Source: Cunninghamella blakesleeana (taxonomy: Eukaryota; Mucoromycota; Mucoromycetes; Mucorales; Cunninghamellaceae). From it: a stretch of 64,000 nucleotides of DNA. Shown one piece after another: positions 1 to 10,406 of this stretch; the stretch's first letter is position 1; every line of letters begins with the position of its first letter. The stretch covers positions 265,501 to 329,500 of the forward strand of contig JAFCIZ010000011.1 of assembly GCA_017871115.1 (NCBI GenBank). The letters run 5' to 3'. A program made the translations under genes and the position numbers. The notes beneath the pieces were generated by a model. It had not been told where the DNA came from, made no database searches, and worked only from the letters and a program-made list of their open reading frames with translations.

Positions 1-1635
1 GACTATCCAGTTCCTCGGCAACACCTCCTTACTTATATTTTGATCAACGATGAAAATCTATTTGAAACCATAAACGACGAACATTTTTTAATCTATTATG
101 CCAAAGTCATGTTGTTTACTCCAAGGATGGCAAACTCCTTTCAACATTTAAAGCAGCTTACAATTGATTTTGGAACTTATAGCCAATATCTTGTTAGAAA
201 GCCTGAAAGAACTCTAGAATTAGACGAACGAACAATAGAATCCATACATCAAACTTGTACATCATTAACATCTCTAACCATTAAAAATTTTTATATGAAC
301 ATATCGCCTCATTATACGAAACGCTCTTCATCTTCAGTGTCGTCTAGAAACACTACTCTGACACCATGTTTTACACTAAAAACCTTATCTCTAATACATT
401 GTAATATTCAACATTTTGAAAGTTTTGATTATTTTTCGAAAAAGTATCCACTTCTTAGCTCCTTCACCTTGGATTTATTTTGGTTTTCAAATCCTACAAA
501 ACAAGATACCTATGCAGATTCATTTAAATTAGCGCTACATAATATGTTGGAACGATTTACCTTTTTATCCTCTTTATCCATCAACTTATCATACGCCGAC
601 ATGTTGAATAAATATAATTTGGAAGAGTCCCTTTGGGATCATCAGCGGTTTTTAGATTGGACACAGCAACGTCCTACACATTTAACATCGTTGGATCTGA
701 CATCTCATTTTTTCATGGAGGATAATCAATATGGTTCCACGATGATGACCGATGTGGATGGAGAAGATCAGAGCAACGGTAGCAGTGATGATCACCATTG
801 TCATATGGTAGGAATGAAAGGGCACGGCAACCAGCATGCCTATTTAGATTATTTAAAAGAATTAACCTTACGTTGCTGCTCTACATCTATACCTCTTACA
901 TACCAATACTTTGCTCAATTGATCAGTAACAACAGCATTTCATTTAATGCACTTACTTCATTATCATTAATTGGAGTAGAGTCAGGATTTAGGACCATTA
1001 TGAAAGCTAAAAAAAATACAACGGATACTCCAAATCATTTATTTTACATGTATTCTTGGTTGGATTTAATTCCTAATTTACATCGATTACGGCTTGAAAA
1101 TCTAGTCATTGACAATGATAACCTTCACAATAATAAGAATGATGATGACGACGACGGCGACGACAATAATGACATGATGAAACAGGATGAAAAGGAAGAA
1201 AAAGCAGAACAAAGAGATAAACAGGCATATTATCCATTAAAAGAATTAATTATAGAAGATAGCTATATTCATTTAAAAAAAAGAGGATGGGACTACTTTT
1301 GTAATGCTTGTCCCGGATTAAGGATCTTAAAATTAACTAATTCATGTATTAATTATGATACTGATTCTAATATAAGTGAAATTATTATGGATGCACCACA
1401 TATAACCTTGGATGAATTAATGATCAATAAGATTTATGGAAGTAATAACACAAAGAAGGTATCTATGGTAAATAAACTTGTATTAAATGAATCCACCTCA
1501 TTATTCTCATCAAATGGCCAGCTTAATAATGATAATCATATATCTATTCTTCAAAGTACTCTTCCTGTAAAAGATCATGATGTTATTCATTTTATCCTTA
1601 ATTGTAAATATGCTGATCAAGTCAACTTTGTATAA
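1..1635 (+). CDS. Leucine-rich-repeat protein, 5'-truncated by window edge
   Basis: The frame is open from base 1 and ends with TAA at 1633-1635, so the true start and probably an N-terminal F-box lie outside the window; the TTG at 40 is not a convincing start. I see about ten irregular LRR-type segments with the pattern L-x-x-L-x-(L/I), for example LKQLTI, LTSLTI, LKTLSL, LTSLDL, LKELTL, LTSLSL, LHRLRL, LKELII and LRILKL. An acidic low-complexity insert (Asp/Asn then Lys/Glu rich) is encoded at about 1130-1220. Proteins of this build in Mucoromycota are usually SCF substrate-recruiting F-box/LRR proteins or their relatives. That role is inference because no F-box is visible. Repeat unit A1 begins about 100 bp downstream. 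Confidence 0.75.
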   Translation, partial: DYPVPRQHLLTYILINDENLFETINDEHFLIYYAKVMLFTPRMANSFQHLKQLTIDFGTYSQYLVRKPERTLELDERTIESIHQTCTSLTSLTIKNFYMNISPHYTKRSSSSVSSRNTTLTPCFTLKTLSLIHCNIQHFESFDYFSKKYPLLSSFTLDLFWFSNPTKQDTYADSFKLALHNMLERFTFLSSLSINLSYADMLNKYNLEESLWDHQRFLDWTQQRPTHLTSLDLTSHFFMEDNQYGSTMMTDVDGEDQSNGSSDDHHCHMVGMKGHGNQHAYLDYLKELTLRCCSTSIPLTYQYFAQLISNNSISFNALTSLSLIGVESGFRTIMKAKKNTTDTPNHLFYMYSWLDLIPNLHRLRLENLVIDNDNLHNNKNDDDDDGDDNNDMMKQDEKEEKAEQRDKQAYYPLKELIIEDSYIHLKKRGWDYFCNACPGLRILKLTNSCINYDTDSNISEIIMDAPHITLDELMINKIYGSNNTKKVSMVNKLVLNESTSLFSSNGQLNNDNHISILQSTLPVKDHDVIHFILNCKYADQVNFV

Positions 1636-3151
1636 TAATAATATTAAATACATGAGCCATTTTTTTTTTTATTGATGGACATTTATTTATTGGATAAATA
1701 CACACATACATGAATATATATATAGAATATAAACAATAATAGCACTTGATTAAATATAAACTACATACATTATTAGCGTTATGAATACTATTATATTTTT
1801 TAATCCAAAGTAGTTTATTTTTCATTAAAAAAAAAAAATTCTTGTAATAAAATGGTTCCTAGTTTATTTTGCTATGTATATATCATACTAATGCAAGTTT
1901 TTGAGAGAGCGCCGTTTTCTATAATTTACATGTTTATTTATTTTTATTTTTATTTTTATTTTATTCATCATTTTATTATTACTTTTTTTATATGCTAATG
2001 TATCATATATTTAGTTTTTTATCCATCTTTTTTTTTTTTATCACTTTTTATTTTTTTACTAATGTATCGTATTTTTATGTTGGTTCATCTTTTTTTATTT
2101 ACTAATGTCTCATATTTTTACTTTTATATTCATCTTTTTATTATTGCTTTTTTATACTAATGCGTCACGATTTTATGTGAGACCGTTTTTTTTTTATTAC
2201 TTTTTTTATAAATGTATCATATTTTTATTTCTTCATACATCTTTTTTTTTTTTTTTTTTTTTTTTTCTAGTATTCTCTCATCTCCCACTTTCCCTCCTCC
2301 TCTCCCTCAGTTTTTTTTTATAGAGGTATTTATTTTATTTTATTTTTCACCTATTTCTTTGTTTTATAGTTTTCTTCATTGATTTATATTTTTTAAAGAA
2401 TAAAAAATAAATACTATCTAATAACAACTCTATTTAATAACAACCATTTATCTTTTGCTCATATATAATTACAATATATGCAAAAGTAATCGGTAAAAAG
2501 TTTGGGACTGGTAATATATATAAAATACGCGTTTGGAAAAATAAAAAATAAAAATAATAGGTGGTGAGAAGAAAAAAGAAAAAAAAATAAACAAGACGCG
2601 GGTAGCTGGAGGTTATTTTAAATTTTAATCGCCTAAATGGTATTTTTTTCATGTGGTCCCTGCGCCTGTTACTTTATTTTTGCATGAATATTGATTCAAA
2701 GCGTCGGGTATTCAAACTTTTCTTTTTTTTTATTAGTTTTAGTTTTTTTTTACGTAAAATAAAATAATATAAAATAATATAAAATAACATAAATCATATT
2801 TACTCTCAAAGTTCTTTTTTATTCTAAAAGAAAAAAGAAAAAAAAAAAAACAAAGAGGAAGAAAAAAAAAAACTGATTTTTGCATGATTTTTTTTTTTTT
2901 GGTCATGGGGACAAAAAAAAGAAGAGAAGGACGTGATAAAATCAAACTTATAGTTAGATAAAGTTAATGATAAAAAAAAATTACCAGATATAGTTGACAA
3001 TTAAGAAGATAAGTAGATAAAGGAATTAGATATTGAATTTCATTCTTAAAAACTGCTTTTTTTTTTCGTTCTGTTTTGTTCTCTCTCTTTACGTTTTTAT
3101 ACACTTTTTATTACATTTAACTTGACTTGCTATTATTATTATCATTTTACT
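1636..3151. other. Intergenic upstream region of A1 gene
   Basis: No gene is supported here. Open frames in this stretch are Phe/Ile/Lys-rich products of T and A runs. From 2440 on the sequence is nearly superimposable on the same interval of the other A/B copies, including the pyrimidine-rich GTTCTGTTTTGTTCTCTCTC box about 80 bp before the start codon. It is probably the promoter and 5' leader of the spliced gene. Confidence 0.5.
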
Positions 3152-4182
3152 ATGTCTACCATTGCTTTCTACCCTGCTGAATCATATCCTGACAAGGTAA
3201 TTGGTTAAAACTATCGAACTGAACCTATTGTTAATAATGGTTACATATGCCAAAAACATACTTCATTTATTAACCTTTTTTCTTTTTCTTTTTCTTTTGT
3301 AACTAGGATGGTGATATTATCATGGACCATAATAGTAAGTTACATATTAAAAAGCAAATAGATAAGACTAAAATAATATATATATAACATAATAATCTTT
3401 TTAACTTATTTTACTATTATTACATTCTTATGATATATCTATTATATATAATAGTCTACAAAGATAGTATGACCTACTATTGTAAGTATTAAATACTATT
3501 ATTAATATAATTATCTGCATATAGAAAGTATTTAATATTATAATTAATCACCATTCTATTTACTTGTTTTTTTTCTATGTTACTTTTTTTACAACTAGTT
3601 GAAGGTGACTGGGTTGAAGGCGGCCAAGTTCAAGATTATGAAGTTGAATGTAAGTTTGTTTCGTTAAGTTTTTTTTTTTTTTTTTTTTTATAATATATAT
3701 ATTTATAGTAAAATCAATCTTTAAAATAACTTTATGCTAACATAATTACCATATCTATTGCCATTTATATTATATTTCATATATTTTAGACTTCTTCGAT
3801 GAAAACTTGAGCCAAAGTATGTAAAAGAGTATATTGAAAACTTTTCTAATATTACTATTACTAACTATACATATATGTGTCGATAATTTGTTATTAACTT
3901 TTATTTCTACTTTTTTATTAATTTACTTATTATTAGTTAGTGTTCGTACTGTGGTTCCTCCTTTGAACAGTACAATGGAAAAAGCTGAACGTCGTGCAAA
4001 CAGCGACTATGCTCTCCCTTTAGATGGAGTAACAATGGAGGATCTTTGTAATGGTATCACAAAGATAAGCCTTCAAGATCCTGGCTATGGTCCTGTTTGC
4101 CGCGTAGCAAGACGACGTTTGGCTCGTAATGCTAGACAATTGGTGGTTAAAAAACCAATTGCTCACCCTTCTTCACGTCACC

Positions 4183-4233
<51 letters not shown>

Positions 4234-5480
4234 TTGAAACTAGCATTACGCTTTCCATTCTTCTTTCTCCTCCTTCTCCTTCACTCTTTGCCGCTACCAC
4301 CACCACTACCATTGCTGCCGCTGATGATGCTGCTCCTTCTCCAGCACCCTCTTATACTTCTGTTCCTGGCACTGATGCTGCCTCTTCTATTACTTCTGCT
4401 ACTTCTCCTTCTCCAGCTCCTTCTCCAGCTCCTTCTCCAGCTACCTCTTCTTTTCCTACTTCTTCACCAACTTCTTCTCATACTCCTGCTCCTGATATTG
4501 CTACTATCACTTCTACCGTTACCTCTTCTTCTTCTTCTTCTTCTTCTTCTTCTTCTTCTTCTTCTTGTACTGCTACTAGTACTGTTACTCCTTCTCCTTC
4601 TCCTTCTCCTACTCTTGCTCCTACTCTTGCTCCTAATCCTACTTCTACCTCTACTACTACTTCTAAAAACACCATCACCGATACCTGTTGTATTTACCAT
4701 ATAATAACAATATTAAATGACTTCATAATTATAATACACTTATAATACATATGAGATATTTAATATTTACTATAAAATCACTACTGTGTACCTGATACAA
4801 AATGATCTATTCCTATTAGCTTATGCTATGCTATAACTTTAAATCTTCTAATCCCGCAGATCCATTACCATAGACATACTTTAAACTCCATTCTAATTCA
4901 CGTTACCTTTACTAGATAACTTTATAATTCTATTTTCATATTATATAACATATAAACTAAGCCCAGTGTCACCAATCCACTAAAAGGTATAAATACAACC
5001 CTTGTCTTTTACATTTGAATAAAGGTTAACCAAAAGTTTCACAATATTTCTTTGTTTTTAATTTTTGGTATAATTTTAATTGATAAATTCAACAATACCG
5101 CTACTCCTTTTCCACCTGTAGAAGATTATCAAGAAAAAATAGAAGATAAAGAAAATGATAATAATAGTAATGAAAAAGAAAATAAAAACAACGATGACAT
5201 TTACAAAAAAATCCGCAATAGCTTTCTCATAGATATGATGAAAGCTATCAATAAAAACATTCCTCCTGAAATCCGCTCTGATGATGATGTTGATAATAAT
5301 AATCAAGCAAATGATCAAGAAATTGATGATTTCTTTAATCCTGACTCCTCTTCCTCTCCTTCCTCATCACCTACTCTTTCCTTCCTCTCTCGTCCTGTGG
5401 TGCCAGAATCATCTATCAATAATGTAGACATTTTTGATGATAACTTCCTTGAACGTTTTGCTGATATGGGTTACCATTAA
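3152..5480 (+). pseudogene. Spliced A-unit gene, copy A1, interrupted by a solo LTR
   Basis: Proposed exons are 3152-3196, 3307-3334, 3455-3481, 3599-3649, 3790-3816 and 3937 onward. All introns have GTAAGT-, GTATGT- or GTAATT-type donors and TAG acceptors, and phases fit throughout. The protein begins MSTIAFYPAESYPDK. A conserved region around MEKAERRAN...YGPVCRVARRRLARNARQ is followed by a His-Ser repeat (CTCACT tandem repeats near 4190-4233) and Ser/Pro/Thr-rich tracts. At 4686 a 409-bp solo LTR interrupts the exon and adds a 19-residue LTR-encoded tail ending at 4743-4745. After the LTR the original frame resumes (VEDYQEKIEDKE...) and runs to FADMGYH and TAA at 5478-5480. Copy A3 shows the uninterrupted arrangement. 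I do not recognise the family and assign no function. Confidence 0.7.
4686..5094 (+). mobile_element. Solo LTR (family 1) with ATACC target duplication
   Basis: The 409-bp insert begins TGTTGTATTT and ends AAATTCAACA, a TG...CA pair with short inverted termini. It is flanked by ATACC at 4681-4685 and again at 5095-5099. The empty site is seen in paralogue A3 (about 44122-44128), where the flanking coding sequence is continuous. A TATAAAT box near 4988 and an AATAAA signal near 5018 fit LTR promoter and polyadenylation signals. A near-identical copy lies at 51305-51714 inside the DIRS element. No internal retrotransposon region remains, so this is a recombined solo LTR. Confidence 0.93.
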
Positions 5481-5520
5481 ATCTCGCTCTCCTCTCTCTC
5501 CCCTTCTCATTTGGTATTAG

Positions 5521-5915
5521 TTGTTTTTGTAGATGCAACCTCTGTTCCTTGGTCTGGAATCTCTTGATATGAATGCAATCATATGTTGACTGGATTCTTT
5601 CCCTCGGTCTACCTTGGTAATGGAAAAGAATGAATGTTTCAGCTTTCAGTTTTTCTTTGTTCCATTTTGTTGGAAAACTTGGTCTTATGTTTCTATTCGT
5701 TGTGACCCTATTGATGTCTGGCTGATCTCAGACCCTCAGGAATTGAGGGTTTGGTAATATGCTGCCTATGGATTGCCTGGTATCACATTGACCTTATTTG
5801 TTATTTTTATTTTATGTCTGGTTTTATTCTTAGAACAATCGTCTTGGCTACTTCTTTGGCTTGATATGTTTTAGAACTTTATTCGGGTGAAGACTATCTA
5901 CTATGGAATGGAAAA
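5521..5915 (+). other. Conserved downstream coding-like block of unit A1
   Basis: About 40 bp after the A-gene stop, a TTTGGTATTAG acceptor-like site is followed by a stretch reading VFVDATSVPW in one frame. It then moves, one extra A into an AAAA run (GGTAATGGAAAAGAATGAA), to a second frame ending ...LRVW and TAA at 5755-5757. A second exon-like piece at 5834-5915 reads NRLGYFFGL..FRTLFG and ends at a GTAAGT donor. All five units have the block and share the same extra A. It may be additional exons of the A gene joined by an unusual GTTACC donor, or an old downstream gene. No family is recognised. Confidence 0.45.
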
Positions 5916-6080
5916 GTAAGTATTATTTTTTTTATTTTTCACAAATTAAAAAAAATAAAAAAAAATAAATATATATATATATATATGCACACGCACATAT
6001 ACCTATGTTTGTTAATATGTATTTATATATAGTAACAGCTTGACTAACTAGTATATATATTATTTATTTTGCCATTGAGT

Positions 6081-6210
6081 TATCTCTTTAATTAATACAA
6101 ATATAAATAAATATTTATATATGTATTAATTAAAGAGATAGCTTGATGATAGTTATAATTATTTTTTGATCACACTCTTTTTTTTTTTAGATCAAAAATA
6201 ATTATAACTA
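6081..6210. other. Two adjacent palindromes (unit A1)
   Basis: Palindrome 1 (6081-6140) has 18-nt arms TATCTCTTTAATTAATAC and its complement around an AT-rich centre. Palindrome 2 (6150-6210) has arms built on TTATAATTATTTTTTGATC and its complement, with CACTC plus a T-run ending in TAG as its loop. Both recur at the same place in all five units. Substitutions between copies affect one arm only: the right arm of palindrome 1 in A3, B1 and B2, and the left arm of palindrome 2 in A2. That weakens the case for selection on RNA pairing. The T-run plus TAG in the loop could act as a splice acceptor. Confidence 0.7.
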
Positions 6211-6277
6211 TTAGGTACATTCTCTGCTGGTTCTAACCTGAATAATTGAAATCAAGGTCAAATAACTATTGGAGTAG

Positions 6278-6454
6278 TTCGAAAAAGGACGTTTGTTTAA
6301 AACTAGAAGGTCAATGACTAGGCTTAAAGTAGGTGTAAAGTGTACTACCATTCTTCTCAATCCTGGCCCAGGGTCTGTTCCTGTCAGCTCAATAGATGCT
6401 CACATGAATAGAAATATGGATCAAGCAAGTACAGCAAAATTGGAACGGGGTTGA
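6278..6454 (+). other. Short conserved open frame in A-unit 3' region
   Basis: A 58-codon open stretch (between TAG at 6275-6277 and TGA at 6452-6454) encodes a peptide around TRLKVGVKCTTILLNPGPGS and ends STAKLERG. The same frame, with mostly conservative changes, exists in A2 (near 28160-28332) and A3 (near 45450-45636). It has frame-breaking changes in B1 and B2. This pattern suggests an exon or a former exon of the unit gene. No start codon or family is recognised. Confidence 0.35.
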
Positions 6455-8193
6455 CTTGTAAAGTTGGAATTGGAATTCTTTTCCCTCTTGCCTCGGTAGG
6501 TTGATAAGGTTTCTTAGCTCACTTATGATTTGCACTTCATTATCAAGAATACTAGATAACCTATGGAACAGTGATTGTATCTATTAATTAGCTAATATCT
6601 TATCTATTCGCTTATCCATCCACCTGTATCAGTAATTATAGCATCACAGAGTATTCTCTCTTCCGCCAACATCATCTCGTCAAAAAAAAAAAAAAAAAAA
6701 AAAATACAAAAAATCATTATTAAAATATTACTATTATCATCATTGTTATTATTTTCTTCTACATTTTAACTATATCCATTATTATTATTTATTATATCTA
6801 AATCAATATACCTTTATTATTATTATATTACTATACCTTGATTATTATACCTTGATTATTATTACCCCCTTTATTCCTTAATAATAAAATCATCTATAAA
6901 TATTACTTTATTATTTTAATCTTCATTATATTTAATTTTTAAATCCTTTATTATTATTATTTTATTATTTGCATTATTTTTTTACTAAATCTATAATTAA
7001 TTTGTATAAGTGCATTTTTTTTAATAGAAAAAGTTTACATTGTGTGTTATTATTATTTTATTATAATGTTGTAACCCATTTCTAAGTAATTCAAATTTTT
7101 TTTTTTCAAAATGTATATATACATATAAAAAAAACAATCTAGCCAAAGATAAAAAGATAAAAGGTATCATACTAGGTTATTTTTTTAAAAAATAATGAAA
7201 GTGGTAATGACAAAATACGTTTTTGTATGGCCATTTCCATTTTAAGAATTTTGAAAATTTACTATTTTTTTTGAAAATATTTTCTTGTTTAATTATTTCT
7301 CTCTCTACTTTACATTTTTTTTTTTTTTTTTTTATTTAAATAGTAATATATATTTTTTTTTTATTTTTTTTTTTTTTCTTAACTTCTAAGATTATAAGTG
7401 AAAATAGAAAAACTATACTGATTATTCAATAGTGAGGTAATAATATACTCAATTATATAATAATAAAAGACATAATTATAACAAAAAACTGATTGAGTAT
7501 GTATAAATAAAACAATATAAACTTGCTGTTTTTTCTTTTATATTACAAGATAGCTATCCGCTTGTTTTTATAAAATATATCAACCCGCTATATACGAGCG
7601 CATTATAAGAAATTACTAAAGTAAGATTAAAACATACTTAAATCTGATTGTCATTCTTACTAATTATTACTACTTTATTTTGATTTTAACAATTATTTTT
7701 TAAAAAATAAATATTGATATTCTATTGAAAATTAAATATTTTTTTTTTTTTACCTCTGTTTTAATACCATCTTTGGTTTTAAAGATTAAAAGTTAGGTTA
7801 ACAACCTGATACTCTTACTAACCTAAGAATATTACCCTTAAATAATAAAATAAGTTTGAGTTTACTATTATTTAAAACGGACTTGTATCAGTATTTAGTT
7901 TTTCAAATTTCGAAAAAGAAATCTGCATATTCTTAAGGGAATATGGTTGAAAAAGAAAATTTTGTCAATTTAGAGACTTGTTTAGAAATGTTATTAATTC
8001 GGATCTAAAAATCTTTTTATTCTATTAATTTATTTTTTGTTTTTACATGCTGAAGAATATTATATGTAAAAAAATAGTAGATCATTCCCTTTTTAAGAAA
8101 ACTATTATTGAAAGTATCCGTTCTTTTTTTATTTCATAATTTTAATATTAAACAATAGTATAGCGGTAAAAAAAATAGACGATACTGTTTAAT

Positions 8194-8234
<41 letters not shown>

Positions 8235-8344
8235 CAAATAAATTATAATATTTAGTAGTAGATATTATTTTTATTATTGTATATATATGTTCTTTTTGAA
8301 ATAGTTGGTCATTTAATTACTATATTATTCCATGGGTTCTTATT
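6455..8344. other. AT-rich spacer after A1
   Basis: No gene is seen. It holds the A-unit tail to about 7640, then spacer shared with the sequence after A2 (29570-30235), so the duplicated block runs on through the 155-aa gene. Poly-A (about 6680-6703), TTATTA-type runs and a T-tract of more than 40 nt (about 8191-8234) are present. Confidence 0.6.
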
Positions 8345-8812
8345 TTAAAATTGTTCAATTTCAAGGCATATTGTCGCTCTTTTTTCTCTTCCAATGTTCA
8401 AATAAATACCACCAGTTTCAAAGTATCTTCCTTCTATATCTTCTACGGTGAGTCCACCATTGAATGGTTTAAGAAAATATCTAACCAGGCCGATATTAGT
8501 ACCATCCGGCAATGTATCACTTGCAATGACCAATTGATCTTTATATCTGACTAAACTACCAAGTTCATAACAGCCTCCATTAGAGCATGTTTGCACTATT
8601 ACATCATATCCATTGATGTCATTGCCTCTAAAATAAACTTTAGTTTTATCACCATTGTCTGTTATTCTAAGTTGATTCCCTGCCAACGAAAGTCCATGAG
8701 CTTTTAGCGACATATTAAATTGTTCACCTGCAATTCCATTCGTATCTGTTAAACAAGCATGTGCAAGTGTCACTAAAACGGACGAAATTGTAATTACTTG
8801 ATTAATTCTCAT
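8345..8812 (-). CDS. Small secreted protein, 155 aa
   Basis: I chose the ATG at 8812 because MRINQVITISSVLVTLAHA is a clean signal peptide; the open frame extends a few codons upstream only through a TTG. The mature protein has four Cys (start of the mature chain, a C-x4-C pair in TCSNGGC, and one near the C-terminus), acidic loops and no membrane segment. No domain is recognised. Two relatives in the window are decayed: 30236-30545, truncated, and 54586-55014, with an in-frame TGA and a replaced C-terminus. This copy is intact, though a DIRS-derived scrap lies about 70-260 bp upstream of its start. Secretion is inferred from the signal peptide, and an effector-like role is only a guess. Confidence 0.75.
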   Translation of the reverse strand: MRINQVITISSVLVTLAHACLTDTNGIAGEQFNMSLKAHGLSLAGNQLRITDNGDKTKVYFRGNDINGYDVIVQTCSNGGCYELGSLVRYKDQLVIASDTLPDGTNIGLVRYFLKPFNGGLTVEDIEGRYFETGGIYLNIGREKRATICLEIEQF

Positions 8813-8879
8813 AGTACCAAGGAACAAATCGAATGAAAAAAATAAAAAAATAAAAAAAGAAATAAAAAAAAAAAAGAAA

Positions 8880-9075
8880 ACAAAGTAAAAAATATTATTT
8901 CTTTATTATTTATGTTATTATCTACTCCAGATTAATCAACATATTACTTATTTTGTATTCGAGTGTTTTAATAAATCTTGTTAGAATTTATTTCGACATA
9001 AGTTTACAAAAGAAAAAATATGATTGGTTTGCATATACTTTTATTAATGGCAAAAATTTAAAAAAGTATAGATAG
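8880..9075. mobile_element. DIRS-derived relic
   Basis: The sequence around 8925-9060 (ATTCGAGTGTTTTAATAAAT, GAATTTATTTCGACATAAG, ATATGATTGGTTTGCATATA) is a diverged match to the internal complementary region plus terminal repeat of the DIRS element at 47874-52711. The mirror-image locus at 54540-54586 has no such sequence, so it was inserted after the inverted duplication or lost from the other arm. It lies between the 155-aa gene and a conserved upstream motif. Confidence 0.65.
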
Positions 9076-9369
9076 AATAGGTATAGAGCAGTTTCCAAAT
9101 TTGGATTAATATGAAACTCAATAAAAATTTTTTAAAAAGAAAATGATCTGCACTTTCTTTTTTTAATTTTAAATTCCTAAGATGTGTGATCGGAATATTC
9201 TTTACCCTAAAAAGGAAGTTAAATAGATTTTTTTAATATTTTTTAAATAAAATAGAAAAGAATGTTGCCATTTTATTTTATTTTATTTTTTAAAAATATT
9301 ACATTTATAATAAAAAAAAAGTGAAAAGGAAGAATTTTTTTAATTTATTATAATAATAAATTATATACT

Positions 9370-9741
9370 ACTTATAGTAGTAGGCAAATTAGTAATTTGT
9401 GCAACTCTGCAAATCTACTTCCTCCTTCATCAAAACTAAGATCTACAAACGCCACACAAACTCTACTTTTCTCCACATTGCTTTTTTTGTACGAGATTAA
9501 AATCCTACTAAACTAGATCTTTAATATCACACTCTGTTTTCTAAAAACAACCTGCCATTTTTTTGAGTCCCACTTGCGATTTTATTTTTTTTATTTTTCC
9601 CCTCTTCCTCATCGAATTTGGATTATAATATGCAGTGAATTTCTTACTTTTCATATTTGCATCAAAAAGATGAATTTGCGTATTACATCCCTGATTACGA
9701 TTTATTGACAAATTTTGTCTCCTGTGGGAAAAGATATTCAT
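9370..9741 (-). pseudogene. Decayed gene of unknown family (arm 1)
   Basis: Minus-strand translation gives MNIFSHRRQN, then FTAYYNPNSMRKRGKIKK and a stop at 9541-9543. After frame changes a KVEFVWRL stretch follows. The mirror copy at 54011-54360 preserves more, including a helix-turn-helix-like segment (ILTLIKEGVDLQRVAQDT). That resembles the DNA-binding start of a Tc1/mariner-type transposase or a small regulator, but this is weak inference. Both copies are broken, so a pseudogene is the best call. Confidence 0.4.
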
Positions 9742-10000
9742 ACTTGGTGTTACATGTCGAAGATCATAAATTTATAACCAAACAAAAAAAAAAAAAGGTA
9801 TCTACCTATAAAATATTTCTTTGGTTCATTTTTTTATATTATATTTTTTATTTTTTATAATAATTGTTTTTTAGTAATTTATTTGGTAATAATGATATTA
9901 ATAAATATATATGTACTGCTGGTCACAGTAAATAATTATTTATTTTTTTAAATAGAGCAAGATAGTATTTTAATTTTTTGGTTGGTTCTTGGTTTTTAAT

Positions 10001-10216
10001 ATGCTGAAATTTTACTTTTTAATGCTGGTATTCTTCTTTAGTACAACATTTTGCTGCACACTTCTTGAAAAGACATGCTGTACTGTTGCATGTGCCGCAT
10101 CGGCTGGACTCAACGTTAAATGTGAATCCAAAGGAGGAAAGGCATCTTGTGATTGTGGAAACGGAGCAAAACTAGATATTTCTGACCATTTAATTTGCAA
10201 TAAATTTGGTTTGTAA
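10001..10216 (+). CDS. CS-alpha-beta defensin-like secreted peptide, 71 aa
   Basis: Start is the ATG at 10001 (MLKFYFLMLVFFFST), a hydrophobic signal peptide; the mirror paralogue keeps this methionine too. The mature part has eight Cys. It includes a C-x3-C (CTVAC), a single Cys in VKC and a C-x-C (CDC), which fits the cysteine-stabilised alpha-beta defensin pattern. Defensin-like fungal peptides are usually secreted antimicrobial or competitor-directed molecules; activity here is inference. It is one of two near-identical copies (the other at 53544-53759), and a clean stop ends at 10216. Its neighbours on both sides also encode secreted proteins, on the opposite strand. Confidence 0.8.
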   Translation: MLKFYFLMLVFFFSTTFCCTLLEKTCCTVACAASAGLNVKCESKGGKASCDCGNGAKLDISDHLICNKFGL

Positions 10217-10406
10217 TGAAAGTATCTTATTTAGATTTTGTTTTTTAGTATTTTTTAATAATTAATTTATAACGACAAGCTTTACATTTATACTTAAATA
10301 AATGTATTTATTTTATTTTATTTTATTTTATTATTTTTATTATTTTTGTTATTTTTATTTTAAAAAAGAAAAAGGAAAAATTAAAGATAAAGAATAAAGT
10401 AAAATT

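Larger units (their letters stand above)
1740..7640 (+). repeat. A/B repeat unit, copy A1 (5' truncated)
   Basis: This is the first of five copies of a dispersed unit. Against A2 and A3 it is collinear from about 1740 (GTTATgAATAcTATTATAT region). It lacks the first few hundred bases of the other copies, so it starts almost against the LRR gene. Its order is poly-T-rich upstream DNA; a conserved island at about 2470-2710 with short GC-rich words (CGCGTTTG, ACGCGGGTAGCTGGAGG, CCCTGCGCC); the spliced gene; a downstream coding-like block; two palindromes; and an AT-rich tail ending near the shared word TAAGATTAAAA. A solo LTR adds 414 bp. I found neither terminal repeats nor a target duplication for the unit itself. 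Confidence 0.8.

Noticed and set aside
4129..4704. Leu-rich plus-strand frame and Arg- or Glu-rich minus-strand frames over the Ser tract of A1
   Set aside because: These are the other frames of triplet repeats (CTT/TTC/TCT) in the A1 exon, not independent genes; the same happens in A3 at 43602-44347.
5052..5480. Separate 142-aa gene starting inside the LTR
   Set aside because: Its body is the distal part of the A1 last exon, as the uninterrupted A3 copy shows; the start lies in the inserted LTR.
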